A DNA stretch of 64,000 nt. Source: Sulfotelmatobacter sp049792875 (GTDB lineage: Bacteria; Acidobacteriota; Terriglobia; Terriglobales; Acidobacteriaceae). A program made the translations under genes and the position numbers. The notes beneath the pieces were generated by a model. That model saw only the letters and a list, made by a program, of their open reading frames with translations. It ran no database searches and was not told the origin of the DNA. Shown here piece after piece: positions 1 through 8,685 of this stretch (positions within the stretch are counted from its first letter, which is position 1; every line of letters begins with the position of its first letter). The stretch covers positions 1-64,000 of the forward strand of contig JBARBI010000015.1 in the NCBI GenBank assembly GCA_049792875.1. The letters are read 5' to 3'.

Positions 1-1
1 G

Positions 2-955
<954 letters not shown>

Positions 956-970
956 GAGCACTCACCTAGC

Positions 971-990
971 GGCGGACGCATTCGTCCGCC
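971..990. repeat. Perfect 8-bp stem-loop after rpoD
   Basis: GGCGGACG and CGTCCGCC are exact inverted arms around a CATT loop, 15 bases after the rpoD stop. No T-tract follows, so it is not a classical terminator by itself. It may protect the mRNA 3' end or be a remnant of a repeat. Confidence 0.5.
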
Positions 991-1039
991 AGCCGTATCA
1001 CCACGGAGGCACGGAGACACAGAGAAAGATCGAAACTGG

Positions 1040-1065
1040 GGCACGGCTTCGGCGGTGCCTTTTTT
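1040..1065 (+). terminator. Probable intrinsic terminator of rpoD
   Basis: GGCACGGC and GCGGTGCC pair around a TTCG loop with one internal mismatch. They are followed directly by six T residues (1060-1065). It lies about 85 bases after the rpoD stop in the right orientation. Confidence 0.65.
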
Positions 1066-1190
1066 CTTGTCATCCTGAGATCCGCGTTTTTTGCGGACCG
1101 AAGGATCCATGAAGTTGTCGGGAGCATCGTCGATGCCGGCAAAGTGCCTAGGTCCCTCGGCGCCAAACGACGGCGCCTCAGGATGACAAG
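1066..1190. repeat. 125-bp element bounded by perfect 14-bp inverted repeats
   Basis: CTTGTCATCCTGAG (1066-1079) and its exact reverse complement (1177-1190) enclose about 97 bases. The end sequence resembles a dispersed intergenic repeat common in acidobacterial genomes (from memory of the phylum). There is no transposase inside, so it is a small non-autonomous or structural repeat rather than an insertion sequence. Confidence 0.6.
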
Positions 1191-1464
1191 TGTGCGGCGA
1201 TGGCGCAGGGCAATAGTGCGCGAGGGAGTTCGGGTAAGGTCGAGGGTCTTCGTTCCGCGATTGACATAAGTCAGAGTCCCCAGGGCATCGAGAGCAGGAA
1301 ACTCCCCACCCTCTGCAAGAAACGCAGAGGTTGGAGGCGCCGGCGAACTACTTCATGCGGCATATGGAACGGGGTAACGTGGTCCCGGGCAAGATCGGCG
1401 GCAACGGTCCGGGCGGTTGAAGCGAGGGTGCGCCAATTTCTTCCAAGCTGAACCTCCACACGTC

Positions 1465-1496
1465 TTGACTCTATACTTAGGTATAGGGTCGAGAAT
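1465..1496 (+). promoter_or_regulatory. MerR-type promoter/operator of the merR gene
   Basis: TTGACT (-35, 1465-1470) and GAGAAT (-10, 1491-1496) are separated by 20 bp, the over-long spacer typical of MerR-activated promoters. The spacer contains the dyad CTATAC-TTAG-GTATAG (1471-1486), nearly extended by GAC/GTC on both sides. The start codon lies at 1503, about where transcription should begin. Confidence 0.75.
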
Positions 1497-1502
1497 CACG
1501 CT

Positions 1503-1931
1503 ATGAGAATCGGCGAACTGGCCAGCAAAGCTGGGGTCAATATACAGTCGGTACGTTTCTACGAACGGCGGCAGATTTTGCGGGAGCCGGTGCGGGCGGC
1601 CTCTGGATACCGCGTCTATGGCAGGAGCGACCTGGACGATATCTGTTTCATCAAGCAGTGTCAGGAACTGGGATTCACGCTGAAGGAGATCCGACCGCTG
1701 CTGAACCTGCACCGGGCGGCCGCACGGCTGACTGCCGCTGGAGTGCGGCGGCCGGCGGAGTTTCGCGACATCGCACAACTGGCGCGGGTGAAGCTCGAGC
1801 AGATTGACGAGAAGATGCGCGCCTTGAAGTCCATGCGGCTGAGGTTGCTGACGATGGTCGATCGCATCGAGACCGTCAATTCCGGGGGATGCCCAGGCGC
1901 GGTGGTGGCAACGAGAGCGTGCAAACGGTAG
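1503..1931 (+). CDS. MerR-family metal/stress-responsive regulator
   Basis: A 142-residue regulator. MRIGELASKAGVNIQSVRFYERR is the MerR winged-helix start, followed by GYRVY and a DDICFIKQCQELGFTLKEI wing, then a long dimerisation helix (about residues 85-120). The C-terminus carries two cysteines (GGCPG and RAC), as in metal-sensing members. The cysteine that MerR and ZntR-like proteins have at the start of the dimerisation helix is absent here (RPAEF occupies that place), so the ligand may differ. A MerR-type operator directly precedes the gene and a second copy lies at 2098 before the next gene, so it probably controls itself and the two genes downstream. The ATG sits at the predicted transcription start, implying a leaderless mRNA. 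Confidence 0.88.
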   Translation: MRIGELASKAGVNIQSVRFYERRQILREPVRAASGYRVYGRSDLDDICFIKQCQELGFTLKEIRPLLNLHRAAARLTAAGVRRPAEFRDIAQLARVKLEQIDEKMRALKSMRLRLLTMVDRIETVNSGGCPGAVVATRACKR

Positions 1932-2097
1932 GGATCTTCAAGGGCATCGCGAGCATTCCCACGAGGCCGACGAACGTTCCGGGTGCCAGGGATTCTTCGA
2001 TTGCGCACGCCGATTCGCTTCGCTCGCCGGCGTGGTTCGATTCGAATGACAGAGCCTGCCTTCCTTACCCCGCTGTCTTCCGAACGCTTCCGTCCTC

Positions 2098-2129
2098 TTG
2101 ACTCTCTACCTTGGTACAGGTTGCAGACT
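2098..2129 (+). promoter_or_regulatory. Second MerR-type promoter/operator
   Basis: TTGACT (2098-2103), a 20-bp spacer and CAGACT (2124-2129), with the imperfect dyad CTCTACC-TT-GGTACAG (2104-2119). Aligned without gaps to the promoter at 1465, 24 of 32 positions agree, with the same spacing and dyad centre. It is placed to drive the genes at 2172 and 2632. Confidence 0.7.
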
Positions 2130-2171
2130 GTCTCCCGTCCGCTGCGGTAAGCCGCGCGCGGACGCAGGAGG

Positions 2172-2618
2172 ATGAGGATCGCGGTGAACGCTAACCCTGT
2201 TCCCACTAAAAGCAGTCGGCCGGTGTGGATTCTTATGCTTGCGGCGCTGGCTGCGTTGAGCCTGGTCTTCGTGTGGCGGGGTGCGGGAACGATGATGACG
2301 ATGCAGACTCAGGTTGCAACCCATGCCGAATTCGTGCAACTGAAGCCTCAGGACAACGCCAAGATTGTGGTCGAAGTTACGGAAGCGCCCGCAGGACGCA
2401 TCTGCGGCAAACTGCTGCAGAAGCAGGATGAGACGCACTACGTCCGCACCGCGAATCAGGCTGAGGTCGGGTGGGGCAAGGACACGGCGATCGTCATGGG
2501 GAAGGCTGAAGACATCCACATGGGTGCGGTGCTGCATATCACGGGGAAAGTCGCTGCCGATCACAGCGTGCAAGCACAGCAGATCGTCATTCTGACCGGG
2601 TACGCGCAGGTGAACTAG
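2172..2618 (+). CDS. Membrane-anchored protein with a small beta-rich domain, unknown function
   Basis: 148 residues. There is a short basic N-terminus, one membrane segment (VWILMLAALAALSLVFVW, about residues 18-35) and then a roughly 100-residue extracytoplasmic domain. The tail, with alternating hydrophobic strands (VLHITGKVAADHSVQAQQIV), suggests an OB-like fold. AGG AGG (2166-2171) touches the ATG at 2172, so the GTG at 2184 with a 12-base spacing is an alternative start. Its MerR-type promoter and the di-haem-like gene 13 bases downstream suggest a redox or metal-related role. No family could be named with confidence. Confidence 0.7.
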   Translation: MRIAVNANPVPTKSSRPVWILMLAALAALSLVFVWRGAGTMMTMQTQVATHAEFVQLKPQDNAKIVVEVTEAPAGRICGKLLQKQDETHYVRTANQAEVGWGKDTAIVMGKAEDIHMGAVLHITGKVAADHSVQAQQIVILTGYAQVN

Positions 2619-2631
2619 AGACAGTTGGCCT

Positions 2632-3051
2632 GTGATGATGGTTTACCTCATCGCCAGTCTCGCGGGACGCGTCGCGACGGTGCTCTGTGTTTTGGTGATC
2701 CTGCTGCCTTACCTGCTGCGGCGCAACCAGCTAAGCCGTGGCTTGGGACTGGCGCAAGGGCAGGCTGCGCCGTATGTGCGGCGGCTGTGGCCGCATTTCT
2801 GGGTGGGGTATGCGATTCTTGGGATGACCGCGGTGCATGTGGGGACTGTGATAGGCGCGATGGGACGCGCGAACCGTGGCGGAATTCTTGCGGCGACCGG
2901 GGCGTTGTTTCTGCTGTTGTTCGAGACTAGGCTGGGGGTGAACCTGAAAGACGAAGGACTGACGGCAAGGCGGCCGTTGCGACGGATTCATTTCTGGACG
3001 ATGGCAGCGTTCGTTGGGGCTCTGGGTGTGCATGTGTGGTTGAACGGCTAG
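2632..3051 (+). CDS. Four-helix membrane protein with two H-X13-H pairs, putative di-haem b cytochrome
   Basis: 139 residues with four predicted membrane helices (about 5-27, 54-76, 84-100 and 119-137). Helix 2 has His55 and His69, and helix 4 has His120 and His134. Both pairs are spaced H-X13-H, the spacing that lets one helix hold one ligand of each of two stacked haems in b-type cytochromes. Short basic loops (RRN, RRPLRRIH) fit inside-positive topology. GTG 2632, ATG 2635 and ATG 2638 are consecutive possible starts. It lies 13 bases after the previous gene and is probably co-transcribed from the MerR-type promoter. Haem binding is inferred only from spacing. Confidence 0.7.
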   Translation: MMMVYLIASLAGRVATVLCVLVILLPYLLRRNQLSRGLGLAQGQAAPYVRRLWPHFWVGYAILGMTAVHVGTVIGAMGRANRGGILAATGALFLLLFETRLGVNLKDEGLTARRPLRRIHFWTMAAFVGALGVHVWLNG

Positions 3052-3060
3052 GGAAAAAGA

Positions 3061-3121
3061 TTCGGGCGGCGGACGGCGGCTTCGGTTCCGCCGGATGGCC
3101 GAAGGCGGCCGTCTCCACATG
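3061..3121. repeat. Dispersed hairpin repeat, family A, copy 1 (diverged)
   Basis: GGCGGACGGCGGCTTCGG... ends in GGCCGTCTCCACATG. The GGATGGCCGAAGGCGGCC core matches the better-conserved copies at 20654 and 48083, which end in GGCTGTCCCCACA. It lies directly downstream of the di-haem gene. Confidence 0.5.
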
Positions 3122-3633
3122 TTCAGTTCATGAACAATTCCTTCACGGCGTATAAGTTATTGAAAGTGTTGGTAGTGAGAATCCAGTGCCGAAATTCATT
3201 CTTAGTTTTCCTCGGTCTTCCACAGGGAAGTCTCATCGTCCACAGCTTCTGCACAACGGCGCAACTTTTTTGTGTTGCGAGGCGTGACAAACTGGCTGAG
3301 AGTGGATTCAGCGAAACGTGAGAGTTCCTGAGCTTGCCGAGTGATTGCGGCAGCGCCAGCGGAAGCCGGTGATTCTCGAGGGTGAATCGCCGGGGGGTGA
3401 TCCAGAAACCGCGCGCAAGCGCGACTGGTCGCCCGGGTGTTGCGGCCTCCTCCCCCACCCTGCTCTTCGGAGCAGGGACAGGACCGCTGGCCACCGCAGC
3501 GGTTGCAGGTTCGTGATCGTAAGATGACGAGGCAGCCACTGGCTTTGGCAAATGTGGTCCTTTGGAGGGCTTCGGGCCGAAGCGGTCATTCCGCCGTCAA
3601 GCGGCGATCCGCCGGCGCAGGAAACCACGTACG
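3122..3633 (+). ncRNA. Gene-free stretch ending in a strong terminator: candidate non-coding RNA
   Basis: No open frame here looks like a protein, yet the stretch ends in a strong forward terminator (3634-3672) some 580 bases after the last gene. A weak promoter-like pair (TTCATG 3127, TATAAG 3151, 18-bp spacer) stands at the left end. A perfect hairpin, CCCTGCTC-TTCG-GAGCAGGG (3458-3477), closes on a UUCG tetraloop. Landmarks of RNase P RNA, tmRNA, SRP RNA and 6S RNA were looked for and not seen. It could instead be a long 3' UTR or a decayed gene. Confidence 0.3.
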
Positions 3634-3672
3634 AATGCGGTCTGGGTGGCTGGCCCGGACCGCATTTTTTTT
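3634..3672 (+). terminator. Strong intrinsic terminator with no obvious gene
   Basis: AATGCGGTCTGGG (3634-3646) pairs with CCCGGACCGCATT (3654-3666) over 13 bp with one G-T wobble, a 7-base loop and eight T residues (3665-3672). The T-tract is on the forward strand only, so it ends rightward transcription just before the dnaB promoter. Confidence 0.8.
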
Positions 3673-3691
3673 AGCCGCCATTTTTGCCTGC

Positions 3692-3720
3692 TTGATCTTC
3701 GTCTTTTGTTCTCCTACACT
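3692..3720 (+). promoter_or_regulatory. Sigma-70 promoter, probably for dnaB
   Basis: TTGATC (3692-3697), a 17-bp spacer and TACACT (3715-3720). It lies just after the terminator at 3634 and about 210 bases before the dnaB start. Confidence 0.55.
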
Positions 3721-3746
3721 AAGCCATGGCGTCGCTGCTGCCTTCG

Positions 3747-3780
3747 CCCCTTCGACTTGGTTCGGGGCAGGCTTTCGCGG
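3747..3780. repeat. Dispersed repeat, family D, copy 1
   Basis: CCCCTTCGACTTGGTTCGGG followed by GCAGGCTTTCGCGG resembles the element inserted in hyuB at 43943. The shared skeleton is CCTTCGACT, a variable G/T-rich centre, then GGGCAGGCT. Confidence 0.5.
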
Positions 3781-3932
3781 GACAGAGGAGGCGGCTGTCG
3801 CCACCAGGGAGTGAGCTCGCCAACTTTTTTTGGTTTGGCCTGAGTTTTCCATAGGACGTGCATCGCATTCACAAGGGGTTTGCGGATAGTGTTCATTCTG
3901 CACTTCCGCAGAGTCTATCGAGAGAGAAATCT

Positions 3933-5300
3933 TTGGCGACCACCGATTACAGCATCAGTACTCTTCCGGCGAACGTGGAGGCGGAACGCTCGATTCTGGG
4001 CGCGATCCTGCTCGACAACTTTGCCTACAACCAGGCGGCCGAGCACCTGCGGATCGAGGACTTTTCGCTGGACTCGCACCGGCGAATTTACTCGCGCATG
4101 GTCGATCTGGCGGAATCGTCTCGGCCGATCGATATGATCACGCTGATCGAGGAACTGGACCGGCACAAGGATCTGCAGCCGATCGGCGACGTGGCCTACG
4201 TGTCGAGCCTGGTGGATGGGGTGCCGGACCGGCCGAGCATCGAGCACTACGTCAAGATTGTGCGCGACAAGGCGCTGCTGCGCGGGCTGATCTCGGCGGC
4301 GAACACCGCAATTGCCCGGGCAGCGGACCAGGCGGACGCGGCCGAAGACGTGCTCAGCGACGCCGAGGCGGCCATCTTCCAGCTCTCGGAAAAGCGCATT
4401 GGGCGCGGCTTTATGGGAGTGCAGGAAATCGTCCGGGAATCGTTCGGGTCGGTGGACGCGCTACTCCAGCGGGGACAGCGCATCACGGGTCTGGCGACGC
4501 ACTATACCGACCTGGACGAAATGACCTCCGGGTTGCAGCGGTCTGATCTGGTGATTATTGCGGCGCGGCCTTCGATGGGCAAGACGGCATTCGTGATGAA
4601 CATCGCGGAGAATGCCGCGATCGAAGATCAGCAGGTGGTGGGCGTGTTCTCGCTGGAAATGTCACGGGAAGCGTTGCTGATGCGCCTGCTGTGTTCGCAA
4701 GCGCGGGTGGATGCGCACAAGATGCGCACCGGTTCACTGTGGCAGGACGATACGAGGAAAGTAGTGCGCGCGATGGAGCAACTCGCGCACGCTCCTATTT
4801 TTATCGATGACACGCCGGGCATTTCTCTGAGCGAGATGCGCGCCAAGGCGCGGCGGTTGAAGCAGGCGCAAGGGGGAAGGCTGGACCTGATTATCGTGGA
4901 CTATTTGCAGTTGATGTCGGGTGGAGGCAAGCGCTTTGAGAATCGTACGCAAGAAGTCTCGGCGATTTCGCGCGGGTTGAAAGCGCTGGCCAAGGAACTG
5001 AGCGTGCCGGTGATTGCGCTGTCGCAGTTGAGCCGCGCGCCCGAGAGTCGGGGCGGAGATCATCGTCCGCAACTGGCCGATCTGCGCGAGTCGGGATCGA
5101 TCGAGCAGGATGCCGATCTCGTGATGTTCATTTTCCGCGAAGAAATCTACAAGCCGGATGATCAGGATTTGCAGGGCAAGGCGGAGATCATTATTGCCAA
5201 ACAAAGAAACGGCCCCATCGGAAAAGTCAGGATGGCATTCCTGAAAAACAGCACCAGATTTGAGTCACTGGCCGAGGCCGGAAGCGGCTCCGAAGAATGA
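3933..5300 (+). CDS. dnaB: Replicative DNA helicase DnaB
   Basis: Hexameric helicase that unwinds DNA ahead of the replication fork. The 455 residues have the N-terminal primase-binding domain (NVEAERSILGAILLDN onwards) and a RecA-like C-terminal domain. That domain carries Walker A RPSMGKTAF (Lys about 217), Walker B LDLIIVDYLQLM, the VIALSQLSR segment and the RESGSIEQDADLVMF arginine-finger region. The TTG at 3933 is chosen because the conserved N-terminus begins right after it and a purine-rich GAGAGAGAAA precedes it. An upstream in-frame GTG at 3858 would add 25 residues without similarity to the family. Length agrees with the usual 450-470 residues. It is probably driven by the promoter at 3692. 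Confidence 0.96.
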   Translation: MATTDYSISTLPANVEAERSILGAILLDNFAYNQAAEHLRIEDFSLDSHRRIYSRMVDLAESSRPIDMITLIEELDRHKDLQPIGDVAYVSSLVDGVPDRPSIEHYVKIVRDKALLRGLISAANTAIARAADQADAAEDVLSDAEAAIFQLSEKRIGRGFMGVQEIVRESFGSVDALLQRGQRITGLATHYTDLDEMTSGLQRSDLVIIAARPSMGKTAFVMNIAENAAIEDQQVVGVFSLEMSREALLMRLLCSQARVDAHKMRTGSLWQDDTRKVVRAMEQLAHAPIFIDDTPGISLSEMRAKARRLKQAQGGRLDLIIVDYLQLMSGGGKRFENRTQEVSAISRGLKALAKELSVPVIALSQLSRAPESRGGDHRPQLADLRESGSIEQDADLVMFIFREEIYKPDDQDLQGKAEIIIAKQRNGPIGKVRMAFLKNSTRFESLAEAGSGSEE

Positions 5301-5722
5301 CTCTCTCATACCGGGAAAGCTGTAGACGTGCCTAGGTAAGTCCCTTACGACCTTGGGTTTGCGCGGCGGGGTGGCAGAGAGGCCCTTCCTGTGGAAAAGC
5401 TTGTGGAATTGAAAGCCGTCTTTTTGATGCCCCCGAGCAAAGACCGAGCGGTCGGTTTTGGGAGGGTGGTTTTCCAGCCTTTAAAGCCATGAATAGTAAC
5501 CAGTTATGCAATTCATCGGACATTAACATGACCCGCGGCTAGGGCGAGTTGGGTTTATTCCTGTTTTGAGATTTGCACATTCTGGGGTATTGGTACTTTC
5601 GTTTTCGGCCGATTTTAGCGGGTTTTTCGAAGTCCGGGTAGCTGCGATTCGCCGCGAACGGCTGATGGGAACAATCGGTTGGGATCCCTCGAAAACCGCG
5701 GGCTAGGGCGCGCCGGGCTACA
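5301..5722. other. Gene-free region between convergent dnaB and lepA
   Basis: About 420 bases with no supportable gene. Two TGTGGAA motifs (5390-5396 and 5402-5408) lie 12 bp apart and resemble one half of a DnaA box. CCGCGGCTAGGGCG near 5533 recurs as CCGCGGGCTAGGGCG near 5696. No clear terminator is seen for either gene. Confidence 0.4.
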
Positions 5723-7530
5723 CTAGTTGCTGCCTTCGCCAACCTTCAGGACGGCCAGGAAAGCCTCCTGGGGGATGTCGACGCGGCCGATGCGCTTCAT
5801 GCGCTTTTTGCCTTCCTTCTGTTTCTCCAGCAGCTTGCGCTTGCGGGAAATGTCGCCGCCGTAGCACTTGGCGATGACGTTTTTGCGCATGGCGTGAACG
5901 GTTTCGCGGGCGATGATCTTGGCGCCGATGGAGGCCTGGATGGGGACCTCGAACATCTGGCGGGGGATGAGTTCCCTCATTTTGGAAACCAGAGCTTTGC
6001 CGCGTTCGTAGGCGAAGTCGCGGTGCACGATGATGGAGAGGGCGTCGACGGGCTCTCCGGCGACGAGGATGTCGAGCTTGACCATGGGCGATTCCCAATA
6101 GTCGGCGAGATGGTAGTCGAGGGAAGCGTAGCCGCGGGAGACGGACTTGAGGCGGTCGTAGAAGTCCAGGACGATTTCGTTCAGCGGCAATTCGTAGTGG
6201 AGCATGACGCGCGAGGAGCTGACGTACTCGAAGGTTTTCTGCTTGCCGCGTTTTTCTTCGACGAGGGCCAGGATTCCGCCGACGTATTCTTCGTTGGTGA
6301 GGATGGTGGCGAGGATGACGGGCTCTTCGATCTTTTCGATTTCACTGGGATCGAGCCAACGCGACGGGTTGTCGATTTCGACCATGGTGCCGTCGGTTTT
6401 GTAGATCTTGTAGCGGACGCCTGGAGCGGTGGTGATGAGGTCGAGATTGAATTCGCGCTCCAGACGCTCCTGGATGATCTCCATGTGGAGCAAGCCGAGG
6501 AAGCCGCAGCGGAAACCAAAACCGAGGGCGACGGAACTTTCGGGCTCGAAGAAAAAGGAGGAATCGTTGAGACGCAGTTTTTCGAGGGCTTCGCGGAGTT
6601 GGGTGTGCGCGTGAGCGTCGATGGTGTAGAGACCGGCGAACACCATGGGCTTGATTTCTTCGAAGCCGGGCAGAGCCTCGATGGCGGGATTGGTGTCGTG
6701 AGTGATGGTGTCGCCGATCTTGGTGTCGGCGACGTTCTTGATGTTGGCGATAATGAATCCGACTTCGCCGGCCACGAGCTGGTCGATTTCCACCGGCTTG
6801 GGCGTGAGCACGCCGAGAGTTTCCGCGTCGAACGTGGTGCCGTTCCACCAGAGGCGAATGCGATCGCCCTTCTTTAGCGTGCCTTGAAACACGCGCGTCA
6901 GGACGATGACGCCGCGGTACGGGTCGAACCAGGAGTCGAAAACCAGCGCCTGAAGCCGGTTGTCGGGCGATCCCTTGGGCGGGGGGACGCGCTTCACGAT
7001 GGCTTCGAGCACGTCGGGCACGCCCTGGCCGGTTTGGCGCTGATGAGGACGGCGTCGGTGGCATCGAGGCCGACGGCGCCTTCGATCATTTCTTTGGTGC
7101 GCGGAATGTCGGCGCTCTGCAGATCGATCTTGTTAATGACTGGGATAATCTCGAGGCCGTGATTGATGGCGAGATAGGAGTTGGCCAGCGTCTGGGCTTC
7201 GACTCCCTGGGAGGCGTCGACGACCAGCAGCGCTCCCTCGCACGACGCCAGGGAGCGGGAGACTTCGTAAGAGAAGTCCACGTGGCCGGGAGTGTCGATC
7301 AGGTTGAGCTGGTAGGTCTCGCCGTCCTGTGCGGTATACATCATGCGGACGGCGTGGGCTTTAATGGTGATGCCGCGCTCGCGCTCCAGGTCCATGGAAT
7401 CGAGCACCTGGGCCTGCATTTCGCGCGCAGTGAGCGATCCGGTGAGTTCCAGCAGGCGATCGGCGAGCGTGGATTTGCCGTGGTCGATATGCGCGATGAT
7501 CGCGAAGTTACGGATGTGCTGGGAATCCAT
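5723..7530 (-). pseudogene. lepA: Elongation factor 4 (LepA), reading frame broken by one base
   Basis: Ribosome back-translocating GTPase. The N-terminal frame begins MDSQHIRNFAIIAHIDHGKS at 7530 and carries the G-domain motifs AHIDHGKST, DTPGH and NKIDL. The C-terminal frame starts at VPDVLEAIVKRVPPPKGSP and runs through domains II-V to the stop at 5723, with the LepA-specific tail (RMKRIGRVDIPQEAF). The two frames join at an AAA run (TTT at 7033-7035 on the plus strand). One extra A there restores the expected ISAKTGQGVPDV. Together they give about 602 residues, the normal length, with no other damage. A consensus error in the homopolymer or a very recent mutation are both possible, and the intact flanks favour the former. 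Confidence 0.9.
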
Positions 7531-7676
7531 GATTAAGGCTGAAACTCGATGTCGAGAGCGGTAATACACGATTCTAGCAGGTGAGCTTTCCCGATTCGGA
7601 CCTGCTTTTCTCAATGCGATGGATGATTGTGATGACCAACACAAACAGAGCAACTCGCGGGTATTACAGTCTGGTT

Positions 7677-7748
7677 GGGCCCGTGGTGTAACAGAAACAC
7701 GGCAGCTCGCGACGATAGCAGATGCGGGTTCGAATCCCGTCGAGTCCA
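7677..7748 (+). tRNA. tRNA-like gene with an unpaired anticodon stem
   Basis: The 72 bases have tRNA geometry. The acceptor GGGCCCG pairs with CGAGTCC (one mismatch, one wobble), the D stem GTGT pairs with ACAC, the variable loop has 5 bases, and the T arm is GCGGG-TTCGAAT-CCCGT with discriminator A. The D loop (AACAGAA) is only 7 bases and lacks the usual GG. The anticodon arm (7702-7718) should pair GCAGC with GATAG but only two of five pairs form, and T33 is missing in that register. The anticodon, nominally GCG, is therefore uncertain. CCA is not encoded. A terminator follows at 7884. It could be a decayed tRNA, a divergent functional tRNA or a misassembled one. Confidence 0.45.
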
Positions 7749-7883
7749 CGCTTCGGTTCCACTGGAGCGGAGGTTCGGTGGGGGACGAAATGCGTGGATC
7801 GCTCCCAACAAAAGTAAATTGACTCCCTCAGATGCGAGACGATACTGAGTTGTGGCGGGGTGCCGTATTCACCCGAAGGTTGA

Positions 7884-7916
7884 AGGGCCTTGGAGGGTTG
7901 AGGCCCTTTGCTTTTT
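7884..7916 (+). terminator. Intrinsic terminator downstream of the tRNA-like gene
   Basis: AGGGCCT (7884-7890) and AGGCCCT (7901-7907) form a perfect 7-bp stem with a 10-base loop, followed by TTGCTTTTT. Forward orientation suggests it ends a transcript that includes the tRNA-like sequence. Confidence 0.65.
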
Positions 7917-7976
7917 GGCGGAAGTCTTGCCACGCGGTCCCGCCTGATTTACTCTCGTCTGCCAAAGCGGAACATC

Positions 7977-8393
7977 ATGATTGGAAAACACATCGTGCTG
8001 ACGCTGATTGTGGGTGCGGGTATCTGTGCCTCGCTCTGGCAGTACCCTCCAGCGGAGTGGACGGCGATACGGATCGCGGGACTGTGCCTGATCGTATTGG
8101 GGTTTGTGCTTTGGACCGTTGCGCGTTTCCAGCTGGGCAGCTCTTTTGCGGTTACGGCGCAGGCCAGGCAGCTCATGACGCAGGGGATTTATTCGAAGAT
8201 TCGCAATCCGATTTATGTTTTCGGGTCGTGCCTGATTGTGGGGGCGATCCTGCTGTTTGGTCGGCCGATTGGGTTTTTGGTGTTCGTGATCATCATCCCG
8301 TTGCAGATTTGGCGGGCGGGGAAGGAGTCGGCTGTGCTGGAGGCGAAGTTCGGGGAGGAGTACCGGAAGTATCGGGCGGGGACGTGGTTCTAA
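7977..8393 (+). CDS. Isoprenylcysteine carboxyl methyltransferase-like membrane protein
   Basis: 138 residues with about four membrane helices. The C-terminal signature GIYSKIRNPIYVFGS, then E-AKFGEEYRKYRAGTW, is that of the ICMT/PEMT-type integral membrane methyltransferases. These transfer a methyl group from S-adenosylmethionine to lipid or prenyl substrates. The ATG at 7977 begins MIGKHIVLTL just before helix 1. An upstream frame start at 7908 overlaps the terminator and is rejected. The bacterial substrate of such proteins is usually unknown, and no neighbour here clarifies it. Confidence 0.8.
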   Translation: MIGKHIVLTLIVGAGICASLWQYPPAEWTAIRIAGLCLIVLGFVLWTVARFQLGSSFAVTAQARQLMTQGIYSKIRNPIYVFGSCLIVGAILLFGRPIGFLVFVIIIPLQIWRAGKESAVLEAKFGEEYRKYRAGTWF

Positions 8394-8404
8394 GGGACGT
8401 CTTT

Positions 8405-8475
8405 TCAGGGCCACCCCAGGGGCTAAAGCCCCGAGTTTATCAACGCACGCTTTTCGCGGCCCCTTCAAGGGCTGC
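8405..8475. repeat. Dispersed repeat, family B, copy 1
   Basis: CAGGGGCTAAAGCCCCG is followed by a spacer and then CGGCCCCTTCAAGGGCTG. The same layout, beginning CAGGGGCTAAAGCCC, occurs at 19401. It forms hairpins and is not translated. Confidence 0.6.
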
Positions 8476-8685
8476 TCTTCCACGGTGACTCTGGCCGCGG
8501 AGATGCTCCCGGGAGAGAGGTCTTGGCAGAGAGAGCTCCCCACGGAGAAAGACCGACGGTCAGAAGGCTGTCCACAGGGACGCCGAAGTGGGTGAAGGCC
8601 ATCCACGGAGATGTAGTAGACGGCCAGTCAGCCAATGGAGAGCCGGCGACGACTTCCAAACCTTAGAAACGATTTCGGAGGAATC

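Larger units (their letters stand above)
956..1464. other. Gene-free region between rpoD and merR
   Basis: About 500 bases without a supportable gene. They hold the two hairpins above, a purine-rich CACGGAGGCACGGAGACAC stretch near 1003-1021 that looks like another dispersed repeat, the 125-bp inverted-repeat element, and near 1302-1332 a CTCTGCaagaaacGCAGAG hairpin. Small open frames here have no recognisable product. Confidence 0.5.

Noticed and set aside
1200..1451. 83-codon forward frame between rpoD and merR
   Set aside because: Arg/Ser-rich composition, passes through a hairpin repeat, and no ribosome-binding site or recognisable domain.
3437..3814. 125-codon forward frame across the 3.4-3.8 kb gap
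   Set aside because: It runs through a perfect hairpin, a strong terminator and a dispersed repeat, and has low-complexity proline-rich and arginine-rich stretches.
5390..5410. Two TGTGGAA motifs after dnaB, as possible DnaA boxes or an origin
   Set aside because: Only two imperfect copies, no AT-rich unwinding region and no origin-type gene neighbours such as dnaA or gyrB.
5894..6877. Long 327-codon frame opposite lepA
   Set aside because: It lies wholly antisense to the conserved lepA coding sequence and has a skewed composition (Glu, Asp, Val, Gly), as expected of a shadow frame.
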